A DNA stretch of 64,000 bases from Gammaproteobacteria bacterium. Lineage in GTDB: Bacteria > Pseudomonadota > Gammaproteobacteria > Pseudomonadales > UBA5518. The notes below the pieces were generated by a model that ran no database searches, had not been told where the DNA came from, and saw only the letters and a list, made by a program, of their open reading frames with translations. Shown piece after piece: positions 1 through 8,372 of the stretch; the first letter of the stretch is position 1; each line of letters starts with the position of its first letter. The stretch lies in contig JADIYI010000008.1 of assembly GCA_016705365.1 (NCBI GenBank), positions 1,736,001-1,800,000 of the forward strand, read 5' to 3'. Both the position numbers and the translations under genes were made by a program.

Positions 1-573
1 GAAGGTGGTTTCGCTTGCTTCCAGCAGGCCGCGTTGCGCATCGGTGGCGTGGATCTCCCAGCCCAGCGAGCGGGCGGTAGCCAATGCCTTCGCAAACGCC
101 GCTGCGGGTGCGAGCACGGACTCGATGGTGCGCAATTCAGGGTAGCCGGCACGCTGCGCCGCATCGGTGTCCGCATCACGTGCCAGGGGGTTCGTGTCGG
201 GGCCGCGCAGCGCCAGCACCGCTTCGAAAACGGGCGGGTCTGAAATGTCGGTGCTGAGGTCGTGGATGACCGGCAGACCCGCGCCCGGGGCCATGACGAC
301 AACGCCGGCGATGACCGGCAGCGCCGCGATCAGCGCGATCATGCCGAGGCGGGAACGATGGGCCCGGTAGCGGACGCGCGGCAGCATGAGCAGCACCATG
401 ATGAGCACCAGCGCCGCACCGAGCACGGCCAGTGCCGTGAGTGGCAGCCCGAGCGGGTAGGAGATCAGTCCGCAGCGCGTCGCCAGCGGGGCGGCGAACA
501 GCAGCAACAGGAACAGGATACCCAGGTTCCGGCAGCCGGTGATGGCGCGTGGAGCGGGTTTGGCGGAACTCAT
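1..573 (-). CDS. DUF1499 family membrane protein (3' end outside window)
   Basis: I translated this reading frame by hand. It starts MSSAKPAP and stays open to the left edge, so the C-terminus is missing. The first 100 residues hold three hydrophobic segments (FLLLLFAAPLA; LTALAVLGAALVLIMVLLML; MIALIAALPVIAGVVVM). A soluble part follows with the DLSTDISDPPVF signature typical of DUF1499 proteins. The family has no firmly assigned function. The start ATG lies about 40 bp past the end of the PhaD-like gene on the same strand, so the two could be co-transcribed. Family assignment rests on the signature and is fairly secure. Confidence 0.7.
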   Translation of the reverse strand, partial: MSSAKPAPRAITGCRNLGILFLLLLFAAPLATRCGLISYPLGLPLTALAVLGAALVLIMVLLMLPRVRYRAHRSRLGMIALIAALPVIAGVVVMAPGAGLPVIHDLSTDISDPPVFEAVLALRGPDTNPLARDADTDAAQRAGYPELRTIESVLAPAAAFAKALATARSLGWEIHATDAQRGLLEASETTF

Positions 574-612
574 CTCAACACGCCGCCCGGCCGCGGAGAG
601 CGATGAGCCCGC

Positions 613-1269
613 TCATTTTGCAGCTCCGGTCGGGTCCTTGGTGGCGCTGGCATAGATCGCCAGCGCGCCGCTCATGAATTCCTGCTGCATGGTGCCGAGA
701 TAGGGCGCGATCAGCGACAGCACCTGCAACACGCCGTCGTGGATCAGGTGCTCGTCGCCCGCGGCGCGCTGCCCGAGCAGGTTGTCGAAGTTCAGCCAGT
801 AGGTGACGGTCAGGGCGATGCTGCGTGACAGTAACTCGATGCGCTCGTCATCGGCAACCAGAATACCGGCTTCGCGCAATTGCAGACAGATGGCACGCGC
901 GGCATCCTGCTTCATGTGGATCAGGCGCCGGAACGGACGCTGGATCTGGCCGTAGCGCTGGATGATCAGCGAGATGTTGCGGTATAGGAACCGGTTGGCG
1001 TGGATGTGCTCGAACACCACCACCAGATAAAACCAGTAATCCGCGATGCGCAGCGGATTCTGCAGGGGCTCGCGCAGGATCACGTTGAATTGCTCGTAGA
1101 AGCGTGCAAACAACTCGCCGACGAGTTCCTCTTTTCCCCTGAAATGATAATAGAGATTGCCGGGGCTGATGTTCATCTCGTTGGAGATGTCGACCGTGGT
1201 CACATTCGGCTCGCCCTCGTTGTTGAACAGTTCGAGGCTGACCTGGATGATGCGCTCACGTGTTTTCAT
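613..1269 (-). CDS. phaD: TetR/AcrR-family regulator, PhaD-like
   Basis: This is a TetR-type repressor-like protein of about 218 residues. The N-terminal helix-turn-helix covers roughly residues 1-50 and ends in the typical NISPGNLYYHFRGKEEL segment. The N-terminus MKTRERI with LFNNEGEPNVTT closely resembles Pseudomonas PhaD, the regulator of polyhydroxyalkanoate granule genes. I chose the ATG at 1269 rather than an in-frame GTG at 1278 because PhaD-like proteins start at MKTR. The divergent neighbour is a phasin, which fits PHA control. A palindrome lies immediately upstream of the start. The PhaD name comes from remembered similarity plus context, and the effector is unknown. Confidence 0.65.
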   Translation of the reverse strand: MKTRERIIQVSLELFNNEGEPNVTTVDISNEMNISPGNLYYHFRGKEELVGELFARFYEQFNVILREPLQNPLRIADYWFYLVVVFEHIHANRFLYRNISLIIQRYGQIQRPFRRLIHMKQDAARAICLQLREAGILVADDERIELLSRSIALTVTYWLNFDNLLGQRAAGDEHLIHDGVLQVLSLIAPYLGTMQQEFMSGALAIYASATKDPTGAAK

Positions 1270-1283
1270 GTACTGCACAGTAC
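1270..1283. promoter_or_regulatory. Candidate TetR operator between phaD-like and phasin genes
   Basis: GTACTGCACAGTAC is a perfect inverted repeat with 6-bp arms and a 2-bp spacer. It abuts the start codon of the TetR-type gene in the short divergent region. The position suits autoregulation and control of the phasin. Binding is inferred from symmetry only. Confidence 0.4.
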
Positions 1284-1370
1284 TAGGATGCGGTTTCTAA
1301 TTCCAGATGATACGGTGGCAGCCTCGAATCGGGGCCAGCCATACCGGTTGCAGACCCAGTTCCAGGAGTA

Positions 1371-1913
1371 ATGACCATGGCGCGTTCACGCAAGTCCAGG
1401 AAAGCGGAAGAGAGCAGCGAAAACGTTGCCCGCAAGATCTGGTTGGCAGGACTCGGTGCTTATGGAAAAAGCCTCGAGGATGCCCAGGGGCAACTCGACA
1501 AGGCGAGCCAGGAGGCGAGCCGGAAGTTCAGCGAACTGGTCAGCAAGGGCCAGAGCATAGAGGATCAGAGCAAGGAAGCGCTGCGCGAGCGCCTCAGCGA
1601 GGCCAAGGGCCGTCTGAGTGGTGCGCGTGACCGCATCACCGAGGCGGCCGGCAGCAATACCCGCTCGGTGGAAGAGATGATCGGCAGGGTGCGCGAAAAA
1701 ATGGGGCTCGACGAACCGGTGCATGACAAGCTCGATGCATTGAGCAAGCAGGTCAGCGCGCTGGCCAGGGCCGTCGGAGTGCTGGCCGAACGCAAGCCCG
1801 CGGCGGCATCCGGGGCAAAGCCCGCCGCGAGGAAAAAACGCACGACGGCCGCCAGCAAGAAGCGCCCTGCAACGGCACGCCGTCCGCCGCGAGGTGCTTC
1901 AACCGGCGTTTGA
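1371..1913 (+). CDS. phaF: Phasin family, PhaF-like PHA granule protein
   Basis: The protein is about 178-180 residues. The N-terminal part (IWLAGLGAYGKSLEDAQ) is typical of phasins PhaI/PhaF. The middle is a long charged amphipathic helix rich in Gln, Lys and Glu. The C-terminal 40 residues are a Lys/Ala/Pro-rich histone-like tail (AARKKRTTAASKKRPATARR), as in PhaF, which links PHA granules to the nucleoid. ATGs occur at 1371 and 1377. AGGAG at 1364-1368 is better spaced for the second. The 3' end overlaps the convergent SDR gene by 15 bp. No PHA synthase gene is present in this window. Confidence 0.75.
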   Translation: MTMARSRKSRKAEESSENVARKIWLAGLGAYGKSLEDAQGQLDKASQEASRKFSELVSKGQSIEDQSKEALRERLSEAKGRLSGARDRITEAAGSNTRSVEEMIGRVREKMGLDEPVHDKLDALSKQVSALARAVGVLAERKPAAASGAKPAARKKRTTAASKKRPATARRPPRGASTGV

Positions 1914-2672
1914 TGCGCCCAGGAACGCCGGGGCCTCACCCCCGCCATGCACCGTGATGGCCGTGCCCGAAACATAGCTCGCGAGCGGCGAGGCCAGGTA
2001 CAGACAGGCATTGGCGATATCCTCGGGCACCGCCATGCGCCCCAGCGGAATGGTGCGTCCGACCGCGGCAATGCCCGCGGCATCGCCATAATGCAGATGC
2101 GCCTGCTCGGTTTCCACCAGTCCTGCTATCACGGCCACCACGCGTACCCGTGGTGCCCATTCGATGGCCAGCGAGGTGCAGAGGTTTACCAGTCCCGCCT
2201 TGGCCGCGCCGTAGGCCGCGGTGCCTGGAGAGGGGCGGATCGCGCTGACGCTCGCGATGTTGATGATCGTGCCGCCGCTGTCCTGCAACTGCATGACACG
2301 GTTGGCGAGCTGCGCGCAATGGAGCGGTGCCAGCAGGTTCAGCCGGATGATCGATTCGGAAAATCGCGGTGAAGCAGTTGCGGCATCCGCATGAGGAGCG
2401 CCGCCGGCATTGTTGATCAGCACGTCGATGCGGCGATATTGCTGCACGATTGCATCGAAACAGGCGCTGAGCTGGTCGTGATCGCGCACATCTGCCTGCC
2501 AGAACGTTGCCTCGCGCCCGGCGCCGCGGGGCAGCTGTTCGGGCACGGTACGGCCAATGATGGCCACGTCCGCTCCGGCCTCGAGAAAACAGCGGCTGAT
2601 ACCGGCGCCCACGCCGCGTGCACCGCCGGTGACTACAACAAGCCTGTCGTGCATGTCCAGTGGGTTGGGCAT
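1899..2672 (-). CDS. Short-chain dehydrogenase/reductase (SDR)
   Basis: This is a 257-residue classical SDR. It has the cofactor-binding TGGARGVGAG near residue 15, NNAG near residue 88, the catalytic Ser in INIASVSA and the YGAAK motif near residues 155-159. The C-terminal VSGTAITVHGG matches oxidoreductases acting on alcohols or ketones. The substrate cannot be read from sequence. The gene is divergent from the F420 operon and shares with it a palindromic control region, so co-regulation with F420 genes is plausible. Its 3' end overlaps the phasin 3' end. Confidence 0.85.
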   Translation of the reverse strand: MPNPLDMHDRLVVVTGGARGVGAGISRCFLEAGADVAIIGRTVPEQLPRGAGREATFWQADVRDHDQLSACFDAIVQQYRRIDVLINNAGGAPHADAATASPRFSESIIRLNLLAPLHCAQLANRVMQLQDSGGTIINIASVSAIRPSPGTAAYGAAKAGLVNLCTSLAIEWAPRVRVVAVIAGLVETEQAHLHYGDAAGIAAVGRTIPLGRMAVPEDIANACLYLASPLASYVSGTAITVHGGGEAPAFLGASNAG

Positions 2673-2696
2673 GGTGATCTCCGCACAAAAAACGGT

Positions 2697-2739
2697 GACA
2701 GTATACCTAATGGCCGGCGGCTCGATTAAGTATACTGTC
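2697..2739. promoter_or_regulatory. Inverted-repeat control region between SDR and F420 operon
   Basis: GACAGTATACCTAA (2697-2710) and TTAAGTATACTGTC (2726-2739) are inverted copies matching at 13 of 14 positions and separated by 15 bp. Each arm contains TATACT facing its own gene, so each may act as the -10 box of a divergent promoter. No good -35 box is visible for either side. This suggests a regulator binds here and represses or activates both transcripts. The regulator is unknown. Confidence 0.5.
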
Positions 2740-2763
2740 GGCGAAAATCATCAGGGGGGTTTC

Positions 2764-3444
2764 ATGAGCGCGATGAAGATTGCAATTCTTGGTGGCACCG
2801 GTGCACTCGGTACCGGTCTGGTCCGGCGTTGGACCCAGGCGGGGCATGGAGTGATCATCGGATCGCGTACGCTGGAAAAAGCGCAGGCGGCACTTGCCGA
2901 TCTGCAGCGCGTGATGGCCGAGTGGGGCGCCGAGGCCGTCGGTGTCGATGCAATGGAAAATCTCGAAGCCGCGCGCGCGGCCGACATCGTGGTGCTGACA
3001 GTGCCATTCGCGCATCAGAAATCCACGCTCGAGCATGTGCGTCCCGCGCTGGACGGAAAGATCCTGGTCGATGTTTCGGTGCCGCTGATGCCACCCAAGG
3101 TCGGCACGGTGCAGATGCCGCCCGAGGGATCGGCCGGTGCCGCGGCGCAGCAGCTGCTGGGCGAGGCTGTGAAAGTGGTGTCGGCGTTCCAGAACGTGGC
3201 GGCCCACCATCTCCAGGAGGGGCATGGAATCGAGTGCGATGTGCTGGTCTCGGGTAACGACAAGGACGCCCGCGCGCAGGTCATCGCGCTGGTCGAAGCC
3301 TGCGGCCTGCGTGGATTCCATGCCGGGCCGATTGCCAATGCCGCGGCGGCCGAGGCCCTGACCTCGGTGATCATCAACATCAACCGTGCTTTCAAGTGCC
3401 ACGCGGGCATCCGGATTACCGGTCTCGACACGCCAGGTGAGTAA
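2764..3444 (+). CDS. npdG: F420-dependent NADP oxidoreductase (NpdG/Fno)
   Basis: This 226-residue Rossmann protein opens with ILGGTGALGTGLVRRW and has an IGSRTLEKA nucleotide-specificity region, as in NADPH:F420 oxidoreductases. The enzyme transfers hydride between NADP(H) and F420. It also has the DVSVPLMPP and VSAFQNVAAHHL segments characteristic of this family. The ATG at 2764 follows AGGGGGG. Its 3' end overlaps the cofE start by 8 bp. Being first in the F420 operon, it is the likely source of reduced F420, since no F420-dependent glucose-6-phosphate dehydrogenase is seen here. Confidence 0.88.
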   Translation: MSAMKIAILGGTGALGTGLVRRWTQAGHGVIIGSRTLEKAQAALADLQRVMAEWGAEAVGVDAMENLEAARAADIVVLTVPFAHQKSTLEHVRPALDGKILVDVSVPLMPPKVGTVQMPPEGSAGAAAQQLLGEAVKVVSAFQNVAAHHLQEGHGIECDVLVSGNDKDARAQVIALVEACGLRGFHAGPIANAAAAEALTSVIININRAFKCHAGIRITGLDTPGE

Positions 3445-4195
3445 CGCGCTGCAGCTGTTCGCGCTCTGCGGTCTGCCGCTGGTCGAACCGGGCGATGATC
3501 TCGGGTCCCTCCTGGTCGGCGCGGCACGCCGTGCCGCCGATGGCGTACGCGACGGGGACGTGCTGGTCGTGGCGCAGAAAATCGTGTCCAAGGCCGAGAA
3601 TCGCTATGTCGATCTCGACACCGTGACGCCCTCACAGGCCGCGCTCGAGCTGGCGCCGGTTGCCGGCAAGGATCCACGCCTGGTCGAGGTCATTCTCGGC
3701 GAATCGCGCAGGGTACTGCGCCAGCGCCCCGGCGCCTTGATCGTCGAGCATCGCCTCGGCTACGTGCACGCGAATGCCGGGGTGGACCGTTCCAATATCG
3801 CCAGCGCCAGCAAGGTGCTGCTGTTGCCCGAGGATCCCGACCGCAGTGCCGCGCAACTGCGCGAGGACGTGCGCCTCGCCACCGGTTGCACGGTGCATGT
3901 GATCATCAACGACAGCGCGGGGCGCCCCTGGCGCAACGGCATCATCGGCTTTGCGATCGGTTGCGCCGGCTTTCGGCCGCTGGTGAATCGTATCGGCGCA
4001 CCGGACCTGTTCGGTCGCAAGCTCGAGATCACCGAAGTGGCGGTGGCCGATGAACTCGCCGCGGCGGCGTCGTTCGTGATGGGGCAGGCTGATGAGGGCA
4101 TCCCGGCAGTGCTGATTCGTGGCGCGCAGCTCGAGGCCTCGGACGAGGGCATGCGCACGCTGCTGCGCGACCCGGCGCAGGACCTGTTTCGCTAG
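3437..4195 (+). CDS. cofE: Coenzyme F420-0:L-glutamate ligase (CofE)
   Basis: CofE adds gamma-linked glutamates to F420-0 using GTP. The 252-residue length fits the single-domain CofE type and lacks the nitroreductase-like half of mycobacterial FbiB. Conserved segments include VAQKIVSKAENR, GYVHANAGVDRSNIAS, INDSAGRPWRNG and IGCAGFRP. The start is taken as the GTG at 3437, inside the end of npdG, because the protein then begins just before the conserved QLFALCGLPLVEPGDDL. An upstream in-frame ATG at 3386 would create an unlikely long overlap. The stop overlaps the cofD start by one base. Confidence 0.88.
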   Translation: MSNALQLFALCGLPLVEPGDDLGSLLVGAARRAADGVRDGDVLVVAQKIVSKAENRYVDLDTVTPSQAALELAPVAGKDPRLVEVILGESRRVLRQRPGALIVEHRLGYVHANAGVDRSNIASASKVLLLPEDPDRSAAQLREDVRLATGCTVHVIINDSAGRPWRNGIIGFAIGCAGFRPLVNRIGAPDLFGRKLEITEVAVADELAAAASFVMGQADEGIPAVLIRGAQLEASDEGMRTLLRDPAQDLFR

Positions 4196-5145
4196 TGCTC
4201 ACCAAGCGCAGGGTGATGGCAATTTCCGGCGGTGTCGGCGGTGCCAAGCTGGCGCTCGGCCTGAGCGTGGTGCTCGATCCGCGGGAACTGCTGATCGTCG
4301 CCAATACGGGTGACGATTTCGAGCACCTCGGTCTGCCGATCTGTCCCGATATCGACACCCTGATGTATACCCTCGCCGGTGTGGCGGATCCGCAGCGCGG
4401 CTGGGGCCTGGCGGGTGAATCATGGCATTGTCTGGAGGCGCTGCGCGCCCTGGATGGCCCGCACTGGTTCGCCCTCGGCGATCGGGATCTGGCCACCCAT
4501 CTGCGGCGTGCCGAATTGCTGCGCAACGGCGCGACGCTGACGGCGGCCACCGCGCGCTTGTGCGCCGCCCTCGGCGTGCGTCACGCAATCGTGCCGATGA
4601 GCGATGATCCGGTGCGCACCATCGTGGAAACCGATCGCGGGCGTCTCGCGTTCCAGGAATATTTCGTGCGCGAACTGTGCGCACCGGTGGTGCGACGTGT
4701 GCTTTTCGAGGGCGGTGCCGACGCCAGGGCGAGCGCCGCCATTGCCGACTGGCTGGCGCCAGGCTCCGACTGTGCCGTACTGATCTGCCCGTCGAACCCC
4801 TTTCTCAGCGTTGACCCGGTGCTCGCCGTGCCCGGTATCCGTGAACGGCTGGCGACGCGTCCGGTAGTGGCGGTTTCGCCGATCGTCGGAGGGCGCGCAT
4901 TGAAGGGGCCGGCGGCGAAAATGATGGCGGAACTCGGCTTGCAGGCAAGCGCGCTCGATGTGGCACGGCACTACCGCGGGCTCGTGAACGGCTTCGTGAT
5001 CGACACCGCCGATGCCGCCGATGCCGCAGCCATCCGCGCTCTCGGCATGGAAGTCCTGGTGACCGACACGATCATGGGCACGATCGAGGACAAGCGCCGG
5101 CTGGCGACTGAAGCGATCGATCTGTTGTACCGGATCGCGACGTGA
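4195..5145 (+). CDS. cofD: CofD phospholactate/enolpyruvyl transferase
   Basis: CofD joins the guanylylated three-carbon acid made by CofC to the deazaflavin Fo, giving F420-0 or dehydro-F420-0. The N-terminal AISGGVGGAKLALGL and the VANTGDDFEHLGLPICPDIDTLMY block are diagnostic. ICPSNPFLSVDP and SPIVGGRALKGPAAKMM follow. The 316-residue length is usual. The GTG start overlaps the cofE TAG by one base; an ATG at 4216 is possible. The operon position between cofE and cofC supports the call. Confidence 0.92.
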   Translation: MLTKRRVMAISGGVGGAKLALGLSVVLDPRELLIVANTGDDFEHLGLPICPDIDTLMYTLAGVADPQRGWGLAGESWHCLEALRALDGPHWFALGDRDLATHLRRAELLRNGATLTAATARLCAALGVRHAIVPMSDDPVRTIVETDRGRLAFQEYFVRELCAPVVRRVLFEGGADARASAAIADWLAPGSDCAVLICPSNPFLSVDPVLAVPGIRERLATRPVVAVSPIVGGRALKGPAAKMMAELGLQASALDVARHYRGLVNGFVIDTADAADAAAIRALGMEVLVTDTIMGTIEDKRRLATEAIDLLYRIAT

Positions 5146-5867
5146 GGCTCGCCGACTGCTGGGCGGTCGTACCGCTGAAGCGCGTCGACCAGGGCAAGGA
5201 ACGCCTTGCCGAGACGCTCGATGCCGATGCCCGGCGCGCCCTCATCGCGGCGATGGCCGAGGATGTGCTGGCGGCCCTGCTGGCGGTACCGTTCGAGCCC
5301 GCGCATATCCTGCTGGTGTCGGAAGATCCGCAGGTTGCGCGGTTGGCGGAACGTCTTGACGTCGGCATCTTCGCGCCGCGCGCGGCAAGCAATGATCCGC
5401 TGAATGCCGCGCTGCGCGAGGCATCGGCCGAGGTGTGGCAACGCGGAGGGCGTCATATCCTGATCATGCACGCTGATCTGCCGCTGGCGGATGCCCGCGA
5501 GCTCCGGGCACTTCTGGAGGTGCATCGGGCGGTACTCGCCGATGGCGTGGCGACGGCGGTCACGATGGTCACCGACCGCGCCGGCGAGGGCACCAATTGC
5601 CTGCTTGCCACGCCACCGCAGGCCGTGGATCTGCGTTTCGGCGCCTCCAGCCGCGAGCGCCACCGGGCAGCCTGCACCGAGGCCGGGATACGCTGCACCG
5701 AATTTGCCAGCGCAGCGCTCGGCTGTGATATCGACCATCCGCAGGATCTCGCCGCGCTTGAACGATGCTGTCAAAGTCCGGACAATGCCTGCGGTGTCCG
5801 GACACGGGCGCTGCTTGCCGGCACCGCATGGGCCGCAGGCTTCGACGGGAACTCTTCGAGGACATAG
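5142..5867 (+). CDS. cofC: CofC/FbiD-type guanylyltransferase for F420 side chain
   Basis: CofC activates a three-carbon phosphoacid (2-phospholactate, phosphoenolpyruvate or, in some proteobacteria, 3-phosphoglycerate) with GTP. Family marks are VPLKRVDQGKERLA at the N-terminus, the metal-binding MHADLPLA, GTNCLLATPP, FGASSRERH and DIDHPQDLA. The 241 residues include a C-terminal tail of about 30 residues after DIDHPQDL that looks unlike the core. The GTG start overlaps the cofD stop (GTGA). Which substrate it uses cannot be decided by eye. Confidence 0.88.
   Translation: MRLADCWAVVPLKRVDQGKERLAETLDADARRALIAAMAEDVLAALLAVPFEPAHILLVSEDPQVARLAERLDVGIFAPRAASNDPLNAALREASAEVWQRGGRHILIMHADLPLADARELRALLEVHRAVLADGVATAVTMVTDRAGEGTNCLLATPPQAVDLRFGASSRERHRAACTEAGIRCTEFASAALGCDIDHPQDLAALERCCQSPDNACGVRTRALLAGTAWAAGFDGNSSRT
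5775..5804. promoter_or_regulatory. Paired TGTCCGGACA palindromes upstream of fbiC
   Basis: AGTCCGGACA (5775-5784) and TGTCCGGACA (5795-5804) are centred exactly 20 bp apart at the 3' end of cofC, about 75 bp before fbiC. A third TGTCCGGACA lies at 11050-11059 after the sulfotransferase gene. Same-face spacing suits a regulator, but chance cannot be excluded and no regulator is known. Confidence 0.25.
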
Positions 5868-5877
5868 CGCAGTGCAG

Positions 5878-8358
5878 ATGCTCAGCAGGAACCCGCTGGA
5901 TGCGATCATCGCTGCCGCCGACTCGGCGGCGGGGTTGTCGGATGAGCAGGCGCGGGCGTTGGCCGGTATCACCGATACCGAGCAGATGATGCGGGTTGCC
6001 GCGGGGCTGCGTGACGCGGCCCATGGCAACGTGATCAGCTACTCGCGCAAGGTGTTCATTCCGCTGACACACCTGTGCCGGGATGTCTGTCATTACTGCA
6101 CATTTGCGCGTACCCCGCGGCGCATCGTGCAGCCCTACATGGCTCTTGACGAGGTGCTGCGCATCGCCCGCGAGGGCGCGGCACTCGGTTGCAAGGAAGC
6201 GCTCTTCACGCTGGGCGAAAAGCCCGAACTGCGTTATCGCGCCGCCCGTGAGGCACTGCAGGCACTGGGGTTTGCAAGTACCCTCGAGTATCTCGCGCAC
6301 GTTGCCGGCGCGGTGCTCGAGCAGACCGGGCTGTTACCGCACATCAACGCCGGCTGCATGGACGCGACCGAGATCGCCATGCTGCGCAAGGTCGCTCCCT
6401 CGATGGGCATCATGCTGGAGTCGGCCTCCGAGCGTCTTTGTGGCAAGGGCATGCCGCATCATGGCTCGCCCGACAAGGCGCCCGCCGCGCGGCTCGCAAC
6501 CATGAAGCTCGCGGGCGAGGCCGCGGTGCCGTTCACCTCCGGGATACTGATCGGCATCGGCGAGACCCGCGCCGAGCGCATCGATGCCCTGCTGGCATTG
6601 CGCGCCATGGCCCGCGAGCACGGCAATCTGCAGGAAGTCATCGTGCAGAATTTTCGCGCCAAGCCGGGCACGAAGATGGCCCAGGCACCGGAGCCGGACC
6701 TGGAGGAATTGCTGTGGAGCATCGCGGTCGCGCGGCTGGTGCTCGGCGGGCAGATGAATATTCAGGCGCCGCCCAATCTGAGCCCTGGGGTATTGCCGCG
6801 GCTGGTGGAGGCCGGGATCAACGATTGGGGCGGCGTATCGCCGTTGACGCCCGATTTCGTCAATCCCGAAGCGCCGTGGCCGCATCTCGATAAGCTTGCG
6901 AGCGAGACCGCGGCGGCCGGCAAGTTCCTGCAGGAGCGACTGACGATCTATCCGCGGTGGGTGCGCGAACCTGCACGCTGGGTCGACCAGGCGCTGCACC
7001 CGCGCCTGCTCGCGGCAGTGGACGGCGAAGGCTACCCGCGCATCGACGACTGGCTCACCGGATCCTCGACCGAACTGCCGCTCCTCGAGCGCGAGTTGCT
7101 CGCGGGCAGTACCCGCCACGGAGCCACCAGCACGCGTGTCGCGAAGGTGCTCGGGCGCGCCGCGGCTGGCGAGGATCTCGGGGAGCAGGAGATCGCGCTG
7201 CTGTTCGGGGCGCGCGGCGCGGACTTCACGCGTGTTTGTGCGCAGGCGGCGCACTTCAATCAGGTTTTGCACGGCGACCGCGTGAGTTATGTGGTCAACC
7301 GCAATATCAACTACACCAATGTGTGCTATTTCAAGTGCCAGTTCTGCGCTTTCTCGAAGGGCAAGGCGCACGAGAACCTGCGTGGTACGCCTTACGATCT
7401 CGATGATGCGGAGTTGCGCCGCCGCGTGGGCGAGGCATGGGAGCGTGGTGCCACCGAGGTGTGTCTGCAGGGCGGAATCCACCCCTCGTACACCGGCCGG
7501 AAATATCTCGATATCTGCGCCTTGGTCAAGGACGTGGCTCCCGCAATGCACATCCATGCGTTCTCGCCGCTCGAGATCTGGCAGGGAGCGAAAACCCTCG
7601 GTGTGCCACTGGCGCAGTTCATCGACAGCTTGCGCGCGGCCGGACTCGGCACGCTGCCGGGTACCGCCGCGGAGATCCTCGACGACGAGGTGCGCGCCGT
7701 TCTTTGTCCCGACAAGATCAATACCGGCGAATGGCTGCAGGTCATGGAGGCCGCGCATGCGCTGGGCGTGCGCAGTACCGCCACGGTCATGTACGGACAC
7801 ATCGAGAATCCGCTGCACCTCGCGCGCCACCTGCTGCATATCAAGACCCTGCAGCGGCGCCACGGAGGCTTCACCGAATTCGTGCCGCTGCCCTTCGTGG
7901 CCGAGGAGGCGCCGCTGTTCCTGCGCGGTCGCGCACGCCGCGGCCCGACCTTCCGCGAAGCGGTGCTGATGCACGCGATCGCGCGCATCGTGCTGTATCC
8001 CGAACTGCCGAATATCCAGGCCTCGTGGGTGAAGCTGGGGCCCGATGGCGTCAGCGCCTGTCTGCGGGCCGGCTGCAACGATGTCGGTGGCACCCTGATG
8101 AACGAATCGATCACCCGCGCGGCCGGCGCGGCGCATGGAGAGGAATTCCCGCCGCTCGAACTTGAAAGGCTGATCGCGGCCAGCGGACGTGTTCCCTGGC
8201 AGCGCACCACGCTGTACCTGTCCGCACCCGGGGAGCGGCGCGCCGCCGCCTTCCACGCCGCGCCGATCACCGGGATCGTCAACACGCCGGTCAAGCGCGG
8301 CGACGGCGCGGCGCGGCGCGCCGGCGTCATTGCGCGCGACAACCGGCCGTCTCCCTGA
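5878..8358 (+). CDS. fbiC: Fused CofG-CofH Fo synthase (FbiC-type)
   Basis: Fo synthase makes the deazaflavin Fo from tyrosine and a ribityl-diaminouracil intermediate. About 826 residues carry two radical SAM domains. The CofG half has CRDVCHYC (Cys67/71/74) and the CofH half has CYFKCQFC (Cys483/487/490), each binding a 4Fe-4S cluster. CofG segments such as LFTLGEKPEL and NAGCMDATEIAMLRKVAPSMGI are present, and CofH has CLQGGIHP and ALGVRSTATVMYGHIE. The fused form is usual in actinobacteria, whereas archaea have separate proteins. The ATG at 5878 starts just before the conserved N-terminus. A GTG at 5872 is an alternative. Confidence 0.92.
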   Translation: MLSRNPLDAIIAAADSAAGLSDEQARALAGITDTEQMMRVAAGLRDAAHGNVISYSRKVFIPLTHLCRDVCHYCTFARTPRRIVQPYMALDEVLRIAREGAALGCKEALFTLGEKPELRYRAAREALQALGFASTLEYLAHVAGAVLEQTGLLPHINAGCMDATEIAMLRKVAPSMGIMLESASERLCGKGMPHHGSPDKAPAARLATMKLAGEAAVPFTSGILIGIGETRAERIDALLALRAMAREHGNLQEVIVQNFRAKPGTKMAQAPEPDLEELLWSIAVARLVLGGQMNIQAPPNLSPGVLPRLVEAGINDWGGVSPLTPDFVNPEAPWPHLDKLASETAAAGKFLQERLTIYPRWVREPARWVDQALHPRLLAAVDGEGYPRIDDWLTGSSTELPLLERELLAGSTRHGATSTRVAKVLGRAAAGEDLGEQEIALLFGARGADFTRVCAQAAHFNQVLHGDRVSYVVNRNINYTNVCYFKCQFCAFSKGKAHENLRGTPYDLDDAELRRRVGEAWERGATEVCLQGGIHPSYTGRKYLDICALVKDVAPAMHIHAFSPLEIWQGAKTLGVPLAQFIDSLRAAGLGTLPGTAAEILDDEVRAVLCPDKINTGEWLQVMEAAHALGVRSTATVMYGHIENPLHLARHLLHIKTLQRRHGGFTEFVPLPFVAEEAPLFLRGRARRGPTFREAVLMHAIARIVLYPELPNIQASWVKLGPDGVSACLRAGCNDVGGTLMNESITRAAGAAHGEEFPPLELERLIAASGRVPWQRTTLYLSAPGERRAAAFHAAPITGIVNTPVKRGDGAARRAGVIARDNRPSP

Positions 8359-8372
8359 GTCCGGGCCGCAGC

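Noticed and set aside
6334..8256. Minus-strand frame of 640 codons opposite fbiC
   Set aside because: fbiC carries both radical SAM Cys motifs; the antisense frame has low-complexity composition only.
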